From Herbaspirillum hiltneri N3 (lineage in GTDB: Bacteria > Pseudomonadota > Gammaproteobacteria > Burkholderiales > Burkholderiaceae_D), in assembly GCF_001267925.1 (NCBI RefSeq), contig NZ_CP011409.1, positions 2,480,001 to 2,544,000 on the forward strand: a DNA stretch of 64,000 bases. The letters run 5' to 3'. Below the pieces are notes generated by a model. The model searched no databases. It was not told the origin of the DNA and saw only the letters and a list, made by a program, of their open reading frames with translations. Positions 38,485 through 47,006 of the stretch are shown here, in pieces; position 1 is the stretch's first letter, and every line of letters begins with the position of its first letter. The translations under genes were made by a program, and so were the position numbers.

Positions 38485-39759
38485 ATGGATCTGGTCTTAC
38501 GTAACGCCACGCTGCCTGATGGCCGGCAGCAAGCAGATATCGCCATTGAAGCAGGCCGCATTGCGGCAATCGGGACGGCCCTGAATCTCAAGGGAGCAGA
38601 GGAAATCGATGTCGCCGGCGACCTGGTGACGCCGCCGTTCGTCGATGCGCATTTCCACATGGACGCGACGCTGAGCTACGGCCTGCCGCGCGTGAACGCT
38701 TCAGGCACGCTGCTCGAAGGCATTGCGCTGTGGGGCGAGCTGAAACCGGAGCTGACGCAGCAGGCACTGGTCGAGCGCGCGCTGCAGTATTGCGACTGGG
38801 CGGTCGCACGCGGTCTGCTGGCGATCCGTTCTCATGTCGATATCTGCGACGATCGTTTGCTGGCGGTGGAGGCCTTGCTGCACGTGAAGAGATCGGTCGC
38901 GTCTTATCTCGATCTGCAACTGGTGGCGTTTCCGCAGGATGGCCTGCTGCGCAGTCCGACTGCCTTCTCCAATCTGAAGCGCGCAATCGCCATGGGTGTT
39001 GACGTGGTCGGCGGCATCCCGCATTTCGAACGGACCATGGCCGACGGCGCAGAGTCGGTCAGGCTGCTATGTGAGTTCGCAGCGGAAAAGGGATTGCGCG
39101 TCGACATACATTGCGATGAATCCGACGACCCGATGTCTCGGCATATCGAAACCTTGGCTTACCATGCGCAGCGGCTCGGTTTGCAGGGCAGGGTAGCCGG
39201 ATCGCACCTGACCTCGATGCATTCGATGGACAACTACTATGTCAGCAAATTGTTGCCGTTGATTCGCGAAGCCGGTGTCGCGGCAATCGCCAATCCCCTG
39301 ATCAACATCACGCTGCAAGGGCGCCATGACACCTATCCGAAGCGGCGCGGCATGACGCGCGTGCCGGAACTGCTGGCCGCCGGCATCGATGTCGCCTTCG
39401 GCCATGACTGCGTCATGGATCCGTGGTACAGCCTCGGCTCGGGCGACATGCTTGAAGTGGCGCACATGGGTTTGCACGTAGCGCAAATGACCGGGCAGGA
39501 CGCCATGCGCGACTGTTTCCGCGCCGTGACGGAAACGCCGGCGCGTATTCTGGGATTGGAAAGCTATGGTTTGCAGGCCGGTTGCCATGCCGACCTGGTG
39601 GTGTTAGACGCGAGCGACCCCATCGAAGCGATTCGCCTGCGCGCGGCGCGCCGCTTCGTGATTCGTCGCGGCACCGTCATCAGCCAGGCGCCACCGGCGC
39701 ATGCGCGGCTCAGCTTGCCGGGACGGCCGGGTAACGTTGATTTCAGGCTGGGAAGATAG
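38485..39759 (+). CDS. Cytosine-deaminase-like amidohydrolase
   Basis: 424 aa metal-dependent amidohydrolase of the CodA type. Metal motif PPFVDAHFHMDATLSYG (HxH), SHVDICDDRLLAVEALLHVK, VDIHCDESDDPMSRHIETLA (His and Glu), GSHLTSMHS and FGHDCVMDPWYSLGSGDML (Asp). These are close to the E. coli cytosine deaminase pattern, which releases ammonia from cytosine (and creatinine or isoguanine in relatives). AAGGAG lies six nt before the start. It stands alone; no cytosine permease codB is adjacent, so the substrate is open. Confidence 0.85.
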   Translation: MDLVLRNATLPDGRQQADIAIEAGRIAAIGTALNLKGAEEIDVAGDLVTPPFVDAHFHMDATLSYGLPRVNASGTLLEGIALWGELKPELTQQALVERALQYCDWAVARGLLAIRSHVDICDDRLLAVEALLHVKRSVASYLDLQLVAFPQDGLLRSPTAFSNLKRAIAMGVDVVGGIPHFERTMADGAESVRLLCEFAAEKGLRVDIHCDESDDPMSRHIETLAYHAQRLGLQGRVAGSHLTSMHSMDNYYVSKLLPLIREAGVAAIANPLINITLQGRHDTYPKRRGMTRVPELLAAGIDVAFGHDCVMDPWYSLGSGDMLEVAHMGLHVAQMTGQDAMRDCFRAVTETPARILGLESYGLQAGCHADLVVLDASDPIEAIRLRAARRFVIRRGTVISQAPPAHARLSLPGRPGNVDFRLGR

Positions 39760-39837
39760 ATGACGCTTTGATCGACAGCGATCGCGATAGCGATAGCGAG
39801 GCTGCCAGGGTTTGCCGGGCGAACAAAATGAAAAACC

Positions 39838-39867
39838 AAATAAAAACGCCCGCAAAAGCGGGCGTTC
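39838..39867 (-). terminator. Terminator of the tRNA-Ser-like element
   Basis: Leftward, ACGCCCGC (39865-39858 complement) with loop TTTT pairs to GCGGGCGT (39853-39846), followed by TTTTATTTGG. It belongs to the tRNA-Ser-like element at 39874-39980 and resembles the terminator at 40017-40047. Confidence 0.7.
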
Positions 39868-39873
39868 GTATTC

Positions 39874-39980
39874 TGGCGGAGACGGAGGGATTCGCCTACG
39901 TTCCGCAGGCCGCTGAATCGCTTGCAAGCGATTCCCTTCGAATCCCTCGCGTAAGCCGCGCAGGCGCCTTACTCGTCTCC
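39874..39980 (-). pseudogene. Degenerate tRNA-Ser-like element
   Basis: On the minus strand this 107-nt unit begins GGAGACG and ends CGTCTCCGCCA, the same acceptor arm and CCA end as the intact tRNA-Ser next to it. The 3' end also retains the T-arm-like GAATCCCTCCGTCTCCGCCA. The interior differs: a perfect 20-bp palindrome at 39915-39934 (GAATCGCTTGCAAGCGATTC) and an internal inverted repeat replace the D and anticodon arms. No serine anticodon stem is recognisable. It is followed by its own terminator. It is a defective tRNA-Ser duplicate or a tRNA-derived repeat. Confidence 0.55.
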
Positions 39981-40016
39981 GCATAGGGGGTTTGCTGCGC
40001 AAACAAAATGGAAATA

Positions 40017-40047
40017 CAAATAAAAACACCCGCCGAGGCGGGTGTTT
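40017..40047 (-). terminator. Terminator of tRNA-Ser
   Basis: Leftward, a GC-rich stem ACACCCGCC/GGCGGGTGT (40026-40034 and 40037-40045) is followed by TTTTATTTG. It lies seven nt after the tRNA 3' end. Confidence 0.75.
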
Positions 40048-40053
40048 GTATTC

Positions 40054-40147
40054 TGGCGGAGACGGAGGGATTCGAACCCTCGATACAGGTTTAAGCCCAT
40101 ATGCTTCCTTAGCAGGGAAGTGCCTTCGACCACTCGGCCACGTCTCC
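40054..40147 (-). tRNA. tRNA-Ser(GCT)
   Basis: 94 nt on the minus strand including CCA. Acceptor GGAGACG/CGTCTCC. The anticodon loop in CTTCCCTGCTAAGGAAG gives GCT (AGC/AGU codons). A long variable arm, expected for serine tRNAs, is present, and the T-loop is GGTTCGAATCC. It lies 134 bp after the lysC stop on the same strand and may be co-transcribed with it. Confidence 0.97.
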
Positions 40148-40281
40148 ACGCTGTAGGCAGATGATGCGCTGCCTCAGCAAAGAAGCCCGCATAATATCTT
40201 TTCATGCGGATTTGGTCAATGAAACTCTGCTGTTTTGAATGGAATATTTTCCATTCGGCGAGCTTCAAAGCACCGTGCGGA

Positions 40282-41535
40282 TTACTTGCCGTTTTCCAGG
40301 TCGAATGCCTTGTGCAATGCGCGCACGGCCAGTTCCATGTATTTTTCGTCGATCAGGACCGAGATCTTGATTTCGGACGTGGAAATCATCTGGATGTTGA
40401 CGCCTTCTTCCGACAGCGTGCGGAACATCTGCGACGCGATGCCGACATGGCTGCGCATGCCGACGCCGACCACGGACACCTTCGATACCTTGGTGTCGCC
40501 GACGATGCTGGCGGCGCCGATGTGGGCCTTGACGCTGGCGTTCAGGACTTCAACGGCCTTGGCGTATTCGGCGCGCGGCACGGTGAAGGTGAAGTCGGTC
40601 TTGCCTTCGACGGACTGATTCTGGATGATCATGTCCACTTCGATGTTGGCGTCGGCAATCGGGCCGAGGATCTGATAGGCGATACCTGGGCGATCTGGTA
40701 CGCCGAGCACGGTAATCTTGGCTTCATCGCGGCTGAATGCGATGCCGGTAATGGTTGCTTGTTCCATCTTGGTGTCTTCCTCAAACGAAATCAGTGTGCC
40801 GGATTTGGTTTCTTCTTCCAGCGACATTAGTGGGTCGGTCAGCGACGACAGTACGCGTGTCGGCATCTTGTAGTTGCCGGCGAATTCCACCGAACGGATC
40901 TGCAGGACCTTGGAGCCCAGCGAGGCCATTTCGAGCATTTCTTCAAACGTCACGGTGTTCAGGCGGCGCGCTTCGGTGACCACGCGCGGGTCGGTCGTGT
41001 AGACGCCGTCGACGTCGGTGTAGATCAGGCATTCCGCCGCCTTGATGGCAGCAGCCACGGCCACGGCGGAGGTATCGGAACCGCCGCGTCCCAGCGTGGT
41101 GATGTTGCCGTCGGCGTCAACGCCCTGGAAGCCGGTGATGATCACGATACGGCCGGCATTGAGGTCCTTGCGCACCTTGGCGTCGTCGATCGAACGGATG
41201 CGCGCCTTGGTGAAGGCCGAATCGGTCTTGATCGGCACTTGCCAGCCGGCGTAGGAGACGGCCTCTTTGCCGATCGCCTTCAGCGCCATGGCCAGCAAGG
41301 CGACGGAAACTTGTTCGCCGGTCGACGCCAGCATGTCCAGCTCGCGGGTGTCGGGTTGGGCCATGATTTCCTTGGCCAGACCCAGCAAACGGTTGGTTTC
41401 ACCAGACATTGCGGAAGGAACGACAACGATCTGGTGGCCTGCGTCGTGCCACTTGGCAACGCGCTTGGCGACATTCTTGATGCGCTCGGTGGAGCCCATC
41501 GAAGTGCCGCCGTATTTGTGAACGTATAAAGCCAT
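40282..41535 (-). CDS. lysC: Aspartokinase
   Basis: 417 aa, the first enzyme of the lysine/threonine/methionine and DAP pathway, phosphorylating aspartate. Kinase part: MALYVHKYGGTSMGSTERIK, VVVPSAMSGETNRLLGLAKE, TTLGRGGSDTSAVAVAAAIK and DVDGVYTTDPRVV. C-terminal tandem ACT domains (ITVLGVPDRPGIAYQILGPI and VSVVGVGMRSHVGIASQMFR) bind lysine and threonine for feedback control. Start at 41535; the open frame extends further upstream without family match. It is a single-gene unit followed by tRNA-Ser; the dap genes are at 59-63 kb. Confidence 0.97.
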   Translation of the reverse strand: MALYVHKYGGTSMGSTERIKNVAKRVAKWHDAGHQIVVVPSAMSGETNRLLGLAKEIMAQPDTRELDMLASTGEQVSVALLAMALKAIGKEAVSYAGWQVPIKTDSAFTKARIRSIDDAKVRKDLNAGRIVIITGFQGVDADGNITTLGRGGSDTSAVAVAAAIKAAECLIYTDVDGVYTTDPRVVTEARRLNTVTFEEMLEMASLGSKVLQIRSVEFAGNYKMPTRVLSSLTDPLMSLEEETKSGTLISFEEDTKMEQATITGIAFSRDEAKITVLGVPDRPGIAYQILGPIADANIEVDMIIQNQSVEGKTDFTFTVPRAEYAKAVEVLNASVKAHIGAASIVGDTKVSKVSVVGVGMRSHVGIASQMFRTLSEEGVNIQMISTSEIKISVLIDEKYMELAVRALHKAFDLENGK

Positions 41536-41895
41536 AGGAAGTAGGTCTGATTGCGTAACTGAGTGCTGCTCTTGGGTACTGCTATTTGTTGCCGGGTCGC
41601 GAAAAAACTGCGTAAAGGCCGGAGGAAACAAACCCTCGACTGTACAGGGCGCAGGCCAAAATCACAAGCAAAAGCAGGCAAAAAGCGGGTTTTTCATGCG
41701 TTTTTCAGTCCATTTCTGGCTGGTTTTGCATGATTCGATGCAGAGGGGAAATGTGCGGGAGGGGGCTGACACGCCATCCACCATGGTGCTGCCGAATGGC
41801 AGGCCGACCAAGGTAGACGGTGGTTGCGGGCGGAGCCGCAATAGTGCTTGCTGCTGGTAATGCGTGAAGCGTTCAGAGCAGTGGCTCAGTGCAAC
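41536..41895. other. Intergenic region upstream of lysC
   Basis: The 360-bp gap holds the probable lysC promoter (41639-41667). The part from about 41700 to 41895, downstream of the leftward DUF4148 gene, shows no supported gene, repeat or strong hairpin. Confidence 0.45.
41639..41667 (-). promoter_or_regulatory. Probable lysC promoter
   Basis: Leftward -35 TTGTGA (41667-41662), 17-bp spacer, -10 TACAGT (41644-41639). The start would be near 41632, giving a leader of about 97 nt. Confidence 0.55.
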
Positions 41896-42168
41896 TTAAG
41901 CACCGGCGTAGGTGCTGCTGTCGCCGGCCGGCTTCGATTGGCTGACGACTTCGCTGCGGGTCAGCGGGCTGCGCGCTTGAATCACGATAGGGTAGTTGTT
42001 GCCGTTGGTGATCAGGCCTTGAGCTTGGGCTTGTTGCAGTTCGGAAACAACTTCGGCGCGGGTCTTGGTCGACACGAACTTGGTTTCTGGTGGAAATGGC
42101 GATTCAGCCATGGCGGCGCCGACAGCGGCAAACAGGACGATAGCGGCAGTGATTTGCTTGGTGTTCAT
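41896..42168 (-). CDS. DUF4148 family small periplasmic protein
   Basis: 90 aa with a Sec signal peptide MNTKQITAAIVLFAAVGAAM (cut near AMA-ES). The core reads KTRAEVVSELQQAQAQGLIT and PLTRSEVVSQSKPAGDSSTY, with TRAEV repeated as TRSEV, typical of DUF4148 proteins of Burkholderiales. Function unknown; such proteins occur in multiple copies and are often stress or sigma-factor related. GGGAG lies in front of the start; the frame is open a further 30 codons upstream but without a signal. Confidence 0.85.
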   Translation of the reverse strand: MNTKQITAAIVLFAAVGAAMAESPFPPETKFVSTKTRAEVVSELQQAQAQGLITNGNNYPIVIQARSPLTRSEVVSQSKPAGDSSTYAGA

Positions 42169-42342
42169 GGTAATTCTCCCAAAAGGACGGTAAATGAAAG
42201 TACACGTCGATGCGCGGGCGGTTGGCTTGTGGCTGCTTGCTCGCCATCGATGAAGCACAGTTTAGCCATTGCCTCGTGCGAGAAAAATAGGTCTAATGGC
42301 AATGCACTATTTCGATTATAGAAACAATCAAGGGCTTGAAAA

Positions 42343-43251
42343 ATGGATCGTCTGCACTCAATGAAGGTGTTTGCGAAGGTGGTGGAACAGGGCAGTTTCG
42401 TGCGCGCGGCGGAAATCATGTCGCTGTCGAACGCCGTGGTGACGCGCTACATCGTCGATCTGGAGAACCATCTCGGCACGCGCTTGCTCAATCGCTCCAC
42501 GCGCCGCTTGTCGCTGACCGAGTCGGGCCAGGCTTTTCTGGAGCGGGTCCGGCATATCCTGCCGGAGATCGAAGAGGCCGAAGCCATCGTTGCGATGGCT
42601 ACCAAAAAGCCGGGCGGGACCTTGTCGCTGTATTCACACGTGGGTTTCGGCCAGGGCCAGCTCGGCAAGCTGTTGGCCGACTATTCCGCGGCCTATCCCG
42701 ACGTGGTGCTCGACGTGTCGATATCGGAACGCGCCATGGATCTGGTGGAAGAGGGAATGGACATCGGATTTTTCAGCAGCCTGCAAAAATTCGACGCCAG
42801 CATGGTGGTGCGCAAGGTCGGCGTGGCCGAAGTGGTTTTGTGCGCTTCTCCGTCCTATCTGGAAAAGCACGGTGCGCCGCAGACGCCGGACGAACTGAGT
42901 CGGCATGCCTGCCTCAATTTTTCGCACGAACATTTACGCCATTACTGGCATGTGAGGACCGAAGAAGGTGTGCGCGACATCCCTATCACCAGCCAGGTGG
43001 TCTCCAACAGCGCATTGCTGTTGCGCGATTTCGCGCTGGCCGGCATGGGCATCACGATGCGGCCATCGTTCAGCCTGGGCGACGATCTGCGCTGCGGCAA
43101 GCTGCGACGCGTGCTGGCCGATTTCGATATGGGGCAAGTTTCCGTGATGATGGCGTATCCGAGCCGGCGTTTGCTGTCGGCCAAGGTCCGCAGTTTTGTG
43201 GATTTCATCTCCGAGCGTTTCCCGCATCCGGAAACCGATCCGTGGGTGTGA
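42343..43251 (+). CDS. LysR-family transcriptional regulator
   Basis: 302 aa. N-terminal HTH: MKVFAKVVEQGSFVRAAEIM and SNAVVTRYIVDLENHLGTRL, then LLNRSTRRLSLTESGQAFLE. The C-terminal substrate-binding domain (about 90-290) is of the CrgA/PtxR-like subgroup with short loops. It is divergent from DUF4148 (175 bp away) and convergent with the thioredoxin-like gene. There is no enzyme gene next to it that would be the obvious target, so its ligand is unknown. Confidence 0.92.
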   Translation: MDRLHSMKVFAKVVEQGSFVRAAEIMSLSNAVVTRYIVDLENHLGTRLLNRSTRRLSLTESGQAFLERVRHILPEIEEAEAIVAMATKKPGGTLSLYSHVGFGQGQLGKLLADYSAAYPDVVLDVSISERAMDLVEEGMDIGFFSSLQKFDASMVVRKVGVAEVVLCASPSYLEKHGAPQTPDELSRHACLNFSHEHLRHYWHVRTEEGVRDIPITSQVVSNSALLLRDFALAGMGITMRPSFSLGDDLRCGKLRRVLADFDMGQVSVMMAYPSRRLLSAKVRSFVDFISERFPHPETDPWV

Positions 43252-43266
43252 CGGCAAGAAGACCGG

Positions 43267-43698
43267 TCAGGCGGCGTCCGACAGGCTGTTGAGTCGCTTC
43301 CTGAGATCACATTCCTGCCAGGTACGGCGTTGCGCGGTGCTGCCGGCTTCCCGTTCCAGTTCCTGCTGGCTGGTTTCGGACAGTGCTTGCAGCAATCGTT
43401 CTGCCTGGCGCGTGTCGGGTTCCATGGGACCGAAAAAGGCGACGGTGGAGCCGCGTTGCATCAGTAGCGTAGGGAAATTGTCGACGTCGAGGTCGCCCAC
43501 CAGGTCGGCCTGGTCTTCGATGTCGATCCAGACGAAATGATGTTCCGGGCGGCGCTCGGCCCAGCTCGCGAAGTTGGTCGCATAGTCGCGGCAACTGCCG
43601 CACCAGGCGGCGCACAGGCAGGCCACGACCCATTTGTCGCCGGCGAGGGCGGCAGCAAGTTCGTCGCGGTTGCTGGCGGAGAAGATCTGATAGGACAT
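43267..43698 (-). CDS. Thioredoxin-fold protein
   Basis: 143 aa. A thioredoxin domain of about 100 residues with active site AAWCGSCRDYATNFASWAER (CGSC instead of CGPC) and cis-Pro region DVDNFPTLLMQRGSTVAFFG. A charged helical tail follows (QRRTWQECDLRKRLNSLSDA). No signal peptide, so a cytosolic thiol-disulphide reductase. The Gly-Ser active-site dipeptide would change its redox potential relative to thioredoxin. Start at 43698 fits the family; no good ribosome site is visible. Confidence 0.85.
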   Translation of the reverse strand: MSYQIFSASNRDELAAALAGDKWVVACLCAAWCGSCRDYATNFASWAERRPEHHFVWIDIEDQADLVGDLDVDNFPTLLMQRGSTVAFFGPMEPDTRQAERLLQALSETSQQELEREAGSTAQRRTWQECDLRKRLNSLSDAA

Positions 43699-43805
43699 AA
43701 GGCGGCCTATTCTACTCCGGAAGCGCAAAACCGGCGCAAACAGGCTGCGACTCCGTTATCCCCGAATAGTCGTTCCCCGACAGGAGCGAGGAGGGCGCGG
43801 CGCGG

Positions 43806-43811
43806 TAAAAT
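43806..43811 (+). promoter_or_regulatory. -10 of tsaB, predicting a leaderless mRNA
   Basis: TAAAAT at 43806-43811 would set the transcription start at about 43818, the A of the tsaB start codon. There is no Shine-Dalgarno sequence before it. No good -35 is seen. Confidence 0.4.
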
Positions 43812-43817
43812 AGCGGG

Positions 43818-44528
43818 ATGTCTATCATTCTTGCCATCGAAACTTCCACCGAACTTGCCTCCGCTGCCCTGTTGCACGGCGACGAACTGATCTTCCGCGA
43901 ATCGATGGGCGTGCAGACCCATTCCGAAACCATTTTGCCGATGGTCCAGCAATTGCTGGCGCAGGCCGGTATTGCGCTGTCGCGTTGCGACGCGATCGCC
44001 TTCGGTGTCGGACCGGGCTCGTTCACCGGCGTGCGTACGGCATGCGGTGTAGTCCAGGGGCTGGCGTTCGGCAGTGATTTGCCGGTAGCGCCGGTGGTGA
44101 CGCTGGAGGCAATGGCGCAAGCCTGCCTCGAAACCACGCAAGGCGTCGCCAACGATGTGCTGGCGGTGCTGGACGCGCGCATGGGCGAGGTCTACTGGGC
44201 GCAGTATCGTCATGGCGCCGACGGTTGGGACGTCGTGCTCGCGCCAAGCCTGTCCTCGGCCGCCGCCGTTGCGCCGCAAGGGCATGTGCAGGCCTGCGGC
44301 AATGGTCTGGCGGCATATGCGCAGGATTTCGCGCCGCAGCCGTTCGCCGCCGCTGCGCTGGCGCAACTGATGCCGCATGCCGCGCAGGTAGCTACGCTGG
44401 GCCGGCGCATGGCCGCACAAGGAAAGACGGTCTCGCTGCTGGAAGCGCAACCGCTGTACCTGCGCAACAAGGTCGCGCTGACCACGGCCGAACGCCAGGT
44501 GCGCGATCTCGCCAAAGGTGCGGCGTGA
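43818..44528 (+). CDS. tsaB: tRNA threonylcarbamoyladenosine biosynthesis protein TsaB
   Basis: 236 aa, the non-catalytic ASKHA-fold partner of TsaD in t6A synthesis on ANN-decoding tRNAs. Family lines: ILAIETSTELASAALLHG, HSETILPMVQQLLAQAGI and FGVGPGSFTGVRTACGVVQG. It is the first gene of tsaB-rimI-udg-DUF1853, an arrangement common in Burkholderiales. Overlap of its stop with the rimI start (GTGA, 44525-44528) couples them. It is probably essential. Confidence 0.95.
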   Translation: MSIILAIETSTELASAALLHGDELIFRESMGVQTHSETILPMVQQLLAQAGIALSRCDAIAFGVGPGSFTGVRTACGVVQGLAFGSDLPVAPVVTLEAMAQACLETTQGVANDVLAVLDARMGEVYWAQYRHGADGWDVVLAPSLSSAAAVAPQGHVQACGNGLAAYAQDFAPQPFAAAALAQLMPHAAQVATLGRRMAAQGKTVSLLEAQPLYLRNKVALTTAERQVRDLAKGAA

Positions 44529-45016
44529 ACCACGACGCTTTGCTGCATACGCTGGAGAGCAAGTTTGGCGCGCTGGCGTTTGCCGCCATGAAGGTCGACG
44601 ACGTGGACGAGGTGGTGTCGATCGAGAATAGCGTTTATCCGCATCCGTGGACGCGCGGCAATTTCCTCGATTCGCTGTACAGCGGTTACCAGACGCTGAC
44701 CATGCGCGACCGCTCGGGGCGCCTGCTCGGTTATTTCCTGGTGATGGAAGCGGTGGATGAAGCCCACCTGCTCAACATCAGCGTTGCCGCAGACGCGCAG
44801 GGGGAAGGCTTCGGTCACTTGCTGCTGGACTACGCCGTCGACCTGGCGCGCAAGCACCGGATGACGCTCATGCTGCTGGAGGTGCGCGTGTCGAACCTGC
44901 GTGCGCTGCATGTATATCGGCGTTACGGTTTCGTCGAAATCGGACGCCGCAAGAATTACTATCCCGTCAATCAACATACGCGCGAAGACGCGATCGTGAT
45001 GAGCCTACCGCTATGA
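44525..45016 (+). CDS. rimI: Ribosomal-protein S18-alanine N-acetyltransferase RimI
   Basis: 163 aa GNAT acetyltransferase, transferring acetyl from acetyl-CoA to the N-terminal alanine of S18. Core: SIENSVYPHPWTRGNFLDSL, SVAADAQGEGFGHLLLDYAV (acetyl-CoA pyrophosphate loop, form QGEGFG), VRVSNLRALHVYRRYGFVEI. The start is GTG 44525, overlapping tsaB by four bases. The stop overlaps the UDG start by ATGA at 45013-45016. Confidence 0.93.
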   Translation: MNHDALLHTLESKFGALAFAAMKVDDVDEVVSIENSVYPHPWTRGNFLDSLYSGYQTLTMRDRSGRLLGYFLVMEAVDEAHLLNISVAADAQGEGFGHLLLDYAVDLARKHRMTLMLLEVRVSNLRALHVYRRYGFVEIGRRKNYYPVNQHTREDAIVMSLPL

Positions 45017-45936
45017 GTCAGAGTACATTTGCCGCTTCGGCCCGAGTCCTGGAAGAAATCGGCGTCGGTCCGGTCTGGGTCCGGCGCCACCTTGCCGTCG
45101 AGGCCGCCGAGCCGGAAGCCGAAGTCGCCGCGGCTGCATCGGCGCCCGCACAGGCCCCGGCACCTGCATTGGCTCAGCCGAAACCTGCGCAACCGGATGC
45201 ACATCCGGCGCCGGCTTCCCGTCCCGTGCCGGCGCAAGACGACGGCTTGCCGCCCTGGCTGAGCGAAATGAATGAAGCCGACATGGCGCCCCCCGGTTTC
45301 ATGCCCTATGACGAGGAGGACGACGAACCCGCCGTCAGAATCAATCCGGCCATCGCCACGATGGATTGGAGCAAGCTCAAGGAAACCGTTGCGGAGTGCC
45401 GCCAGTGCGGCTTGTGCAACGGACGCAAGAAGACCGTCTTCGGCGTCGGCGATGAAAAGGCCAGGTGGCTGTTCATCGGCGAAGGCCCGGGGCGCAACGA
45501 GGATGCACAGGGTGAACCATTCGTCGGTCCGGCCGGCAAACTGCTCGACAACATGCTGGTCGCCATGGGCCTCAAGCGCGGCGAGAATGCTTATATCGCC
45601 AACATCGTCAAATGCCGTCCCACCGACGAAGGCGGCAAGGATCGTCCGCCATCGCCGCAAGAAGTGGCGTCCTGCCTGCCGTACCTGCAGCGCCAGATCG
45701 CACTGATCCAGCCGACCGTGTTGGTGGCGCTCGGTAAGACGGCCGCACTGTCGCTGCTCGGCCTGGATCCCGCCACCCCCGTTTCCAAATTGCGCGGCAC
45801 CGTACATCGCTATCAGGACCTGCCGCTGGTCGTGACTTACCACCCGGCTTATCTGTTGCGGCAGCTTGGCGACAAGAGCAAGGCCTGGGCCGATCTCTGC
45901 CTTGCGATGACCACTTATGCCGACACTTCAGACTGA
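45013..45936 (+). CDS. Uracil-DNA glycosylase, family 4 (Fe-S)
   Basis: 307 aa. The C-terminal 200 residues are a family-4 UDG: 4Fe-4S cysteines in [17 protein letters not shown], active-site [20 protein letters not shown], and [10 protein letters not shown]. It removes uracil from DNA. The first 100 residues are an Ala/Pro-rich low-complexity linker ([20 protein letters not shown]) that is not in archaeal homologues and could tether a partner. It overlaps DUF1853 by 20 nt. Confidence 0.93.
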   Translation: MSQSTFAASARVLEEIGVGPVWVRRHLAVEAAEPEAEVAAAASAPAQAPAPALAQPKPAQPDAHPAPASRPVPAQDDGLPPWLSEMNEADMAPPGFMPYDEEDDEPAVRINPAIATMDWSKLKETVAECRQCGLCNGRKKTVFGVGDEKARWLFIGEGPGRNEDAQGEPFVGPAGKLLDNMLVAMGLKRGENAYIANIVKCRPTDEGGKDRPPSPQEVASCLPYLQRQIALIQPTVLVALGKTAALSLLGLDPATPVSKLRGTVHRYQDLPLVVTYHPAYLLRQLGDKSKAWADLCLAMTTYADTSD

Positions 45937-46930
45937 TCAGACTGATACGCAGACCGCGCCGGTCTTGTCCTTTCAGCAGCAATTCCACCGGCGCTGGTCG
46001 TCGCTGCGCGACCCGCACGTGCGGGCGCTGGCATGGCTGCTGGATGCGCCGGACCTGCTCGACGCGCAGGCGCCGCGCTGGAACGGGCGCATTGCCTCGC
46101 TGGGAGTGCTCAGCGAAATGGACATCACCTGGCTGCAGGCGCTCGACAAGAATCCGCGCGAGCTGTACCTGCTGATCAATGCGCAACCATCTGCGCGCCT
46201 CGGGCGCTATGCCGAAAAGCTGATGACGTTTTACCTGCAGCAGACCGGCCGGCTGATTGCGCATAATGTCCAGGTGCGCAACGGCCCCAACGACACCATC
46301 GGCGAATTCGATTTCCTGGTGCGCGACCCGGTGCAAGCGGGCGCCGTGCATTGGGAATTCGCGACCAAGTTTTATCTGCTTGAATCGCATCGCGACCACA
46401 TGCAGGCCGACGCCTTCGTCGGTCCGAACCTGGCTGACTCGCTCGGCGCCAAGATGGACAAGATCATGCAGCAGCAACTGATGCTGTCGGCGCATCCGGC
46501 GGCCGCGCAATACCTGCCGCAACCTGTCACGCGTGCGCAGGCGCTGGTCAAGGGATGGCTGTTCTACGGCGAGACGATGGAGGACGTTGCACTGCCGGCG
46601 GCACTGGGTATTTCAGGACAGCACTGCCGTGGATTCTGGTGCGAACTGTCGGCGCTGGAAGTCAGCGACAGCGAACGCTATCTGGTGTTGCCGCGTCTCG
46701 AATGGCTGGCGCCGGCGCGAGCCGCAACGGATAAAACCTTGTCCGGAGCCCAGTTGCTCGAAGCGGTCCGCTTGCTGTTCAACGAGACGCTGGCGCCGGT
46801 CATGATCGCCGTGTGCGACGTTGACGGTGATGGTGAAGTGGCGCTGGAGCGTCGGCGCGGCTTTCTGGTGCCGGACGATTGGCGCGGCAAGGCTGCGCAA
46901 CGCGTGCAGCATGCGGTGGTACGGATTTAG
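45917..46930 (+). CDS. DUF1853 family protein, possible nuclease fold
   Basis: 337 aa. The central region has TGRLIAHNVQVRNGPNDTIG then EFDFLVRDP and HWEFATKFYL, a charged pattern consistent with a PD-(D/E)XK-like fold. The function of DUF1853 is not established. It overlaps the UDG gene by 20 nt, so the two are translationally coupled; a DNA-repair-related role is possible. No signal peptide or membrane helix. Confidence 0.82.
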   Translation: MPTLQTDQTDTQTAPVLSFQQQFHRRWSSLRDPHVRALAWLLDAPDLLDAQAPRWNGRIASLGVLSEMDITWLQALDKNPRELYLLINAQPSARLGRYAEKLMTFYLQQTGRLIAHNVQVRNGPNDTIGEFDFLVRDPVQAGAVHWEFATKFYLLESHRDHMQADAFVGPNLADSLGAKMDKIMQQQLMLSAHPAAAQYLPQPVTRAQALVKGWLFYGETMEDVALPAALGISGQHCRGFWCELSALEVSDSERYLVLPRLEWLAPARAATDKTLSGAQLLEAVRLLFNETLAPVMIAVCDVDGDGEVALERRRGFLVPDDWRGKAAQRVQHAVVRI

Positions 46931-46973
46931 GGAAGCGGACGGGGCTGCACTAGATGCACACTAGATGCACAAT

Positions 46974-47006
46974 AAAAAAGCGTACGGATTTGCCGTACGC
47001 TTTTTT
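46974..47006. terminator. Bidirectional terminator, DUF1853 / lplT
   Basis: AAAAAAGCGTACGG (46974-46987), loop ATTTG, CCGTACGCTTTTTT (46993-47006), a perfect 14-bp stem with A/T ends. It closes both convergent genes and includes the first base of the lplT stop codon. Confidence 0.93.

Noticed and set aside
39808..40074. Integrated element with attL/attR at tRNA-Ser
   Set aside because: Repeats of the tRNA end exist, but the segment between them is only about 180 bp and has no integrase; kept as a possible scar, not as a mobile element.
41536..41640. Lysine riboswitch in the lysC leader
   Set aside because: The leader is only about 97 nt, too short for the lysine aptamer, and shows no matching helices.
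46949..46971. Tandem ACTAGATGCAC repeat
   Set aside because: Only two copies of 11 bp before a terminator; too short to be more than a local duplication.
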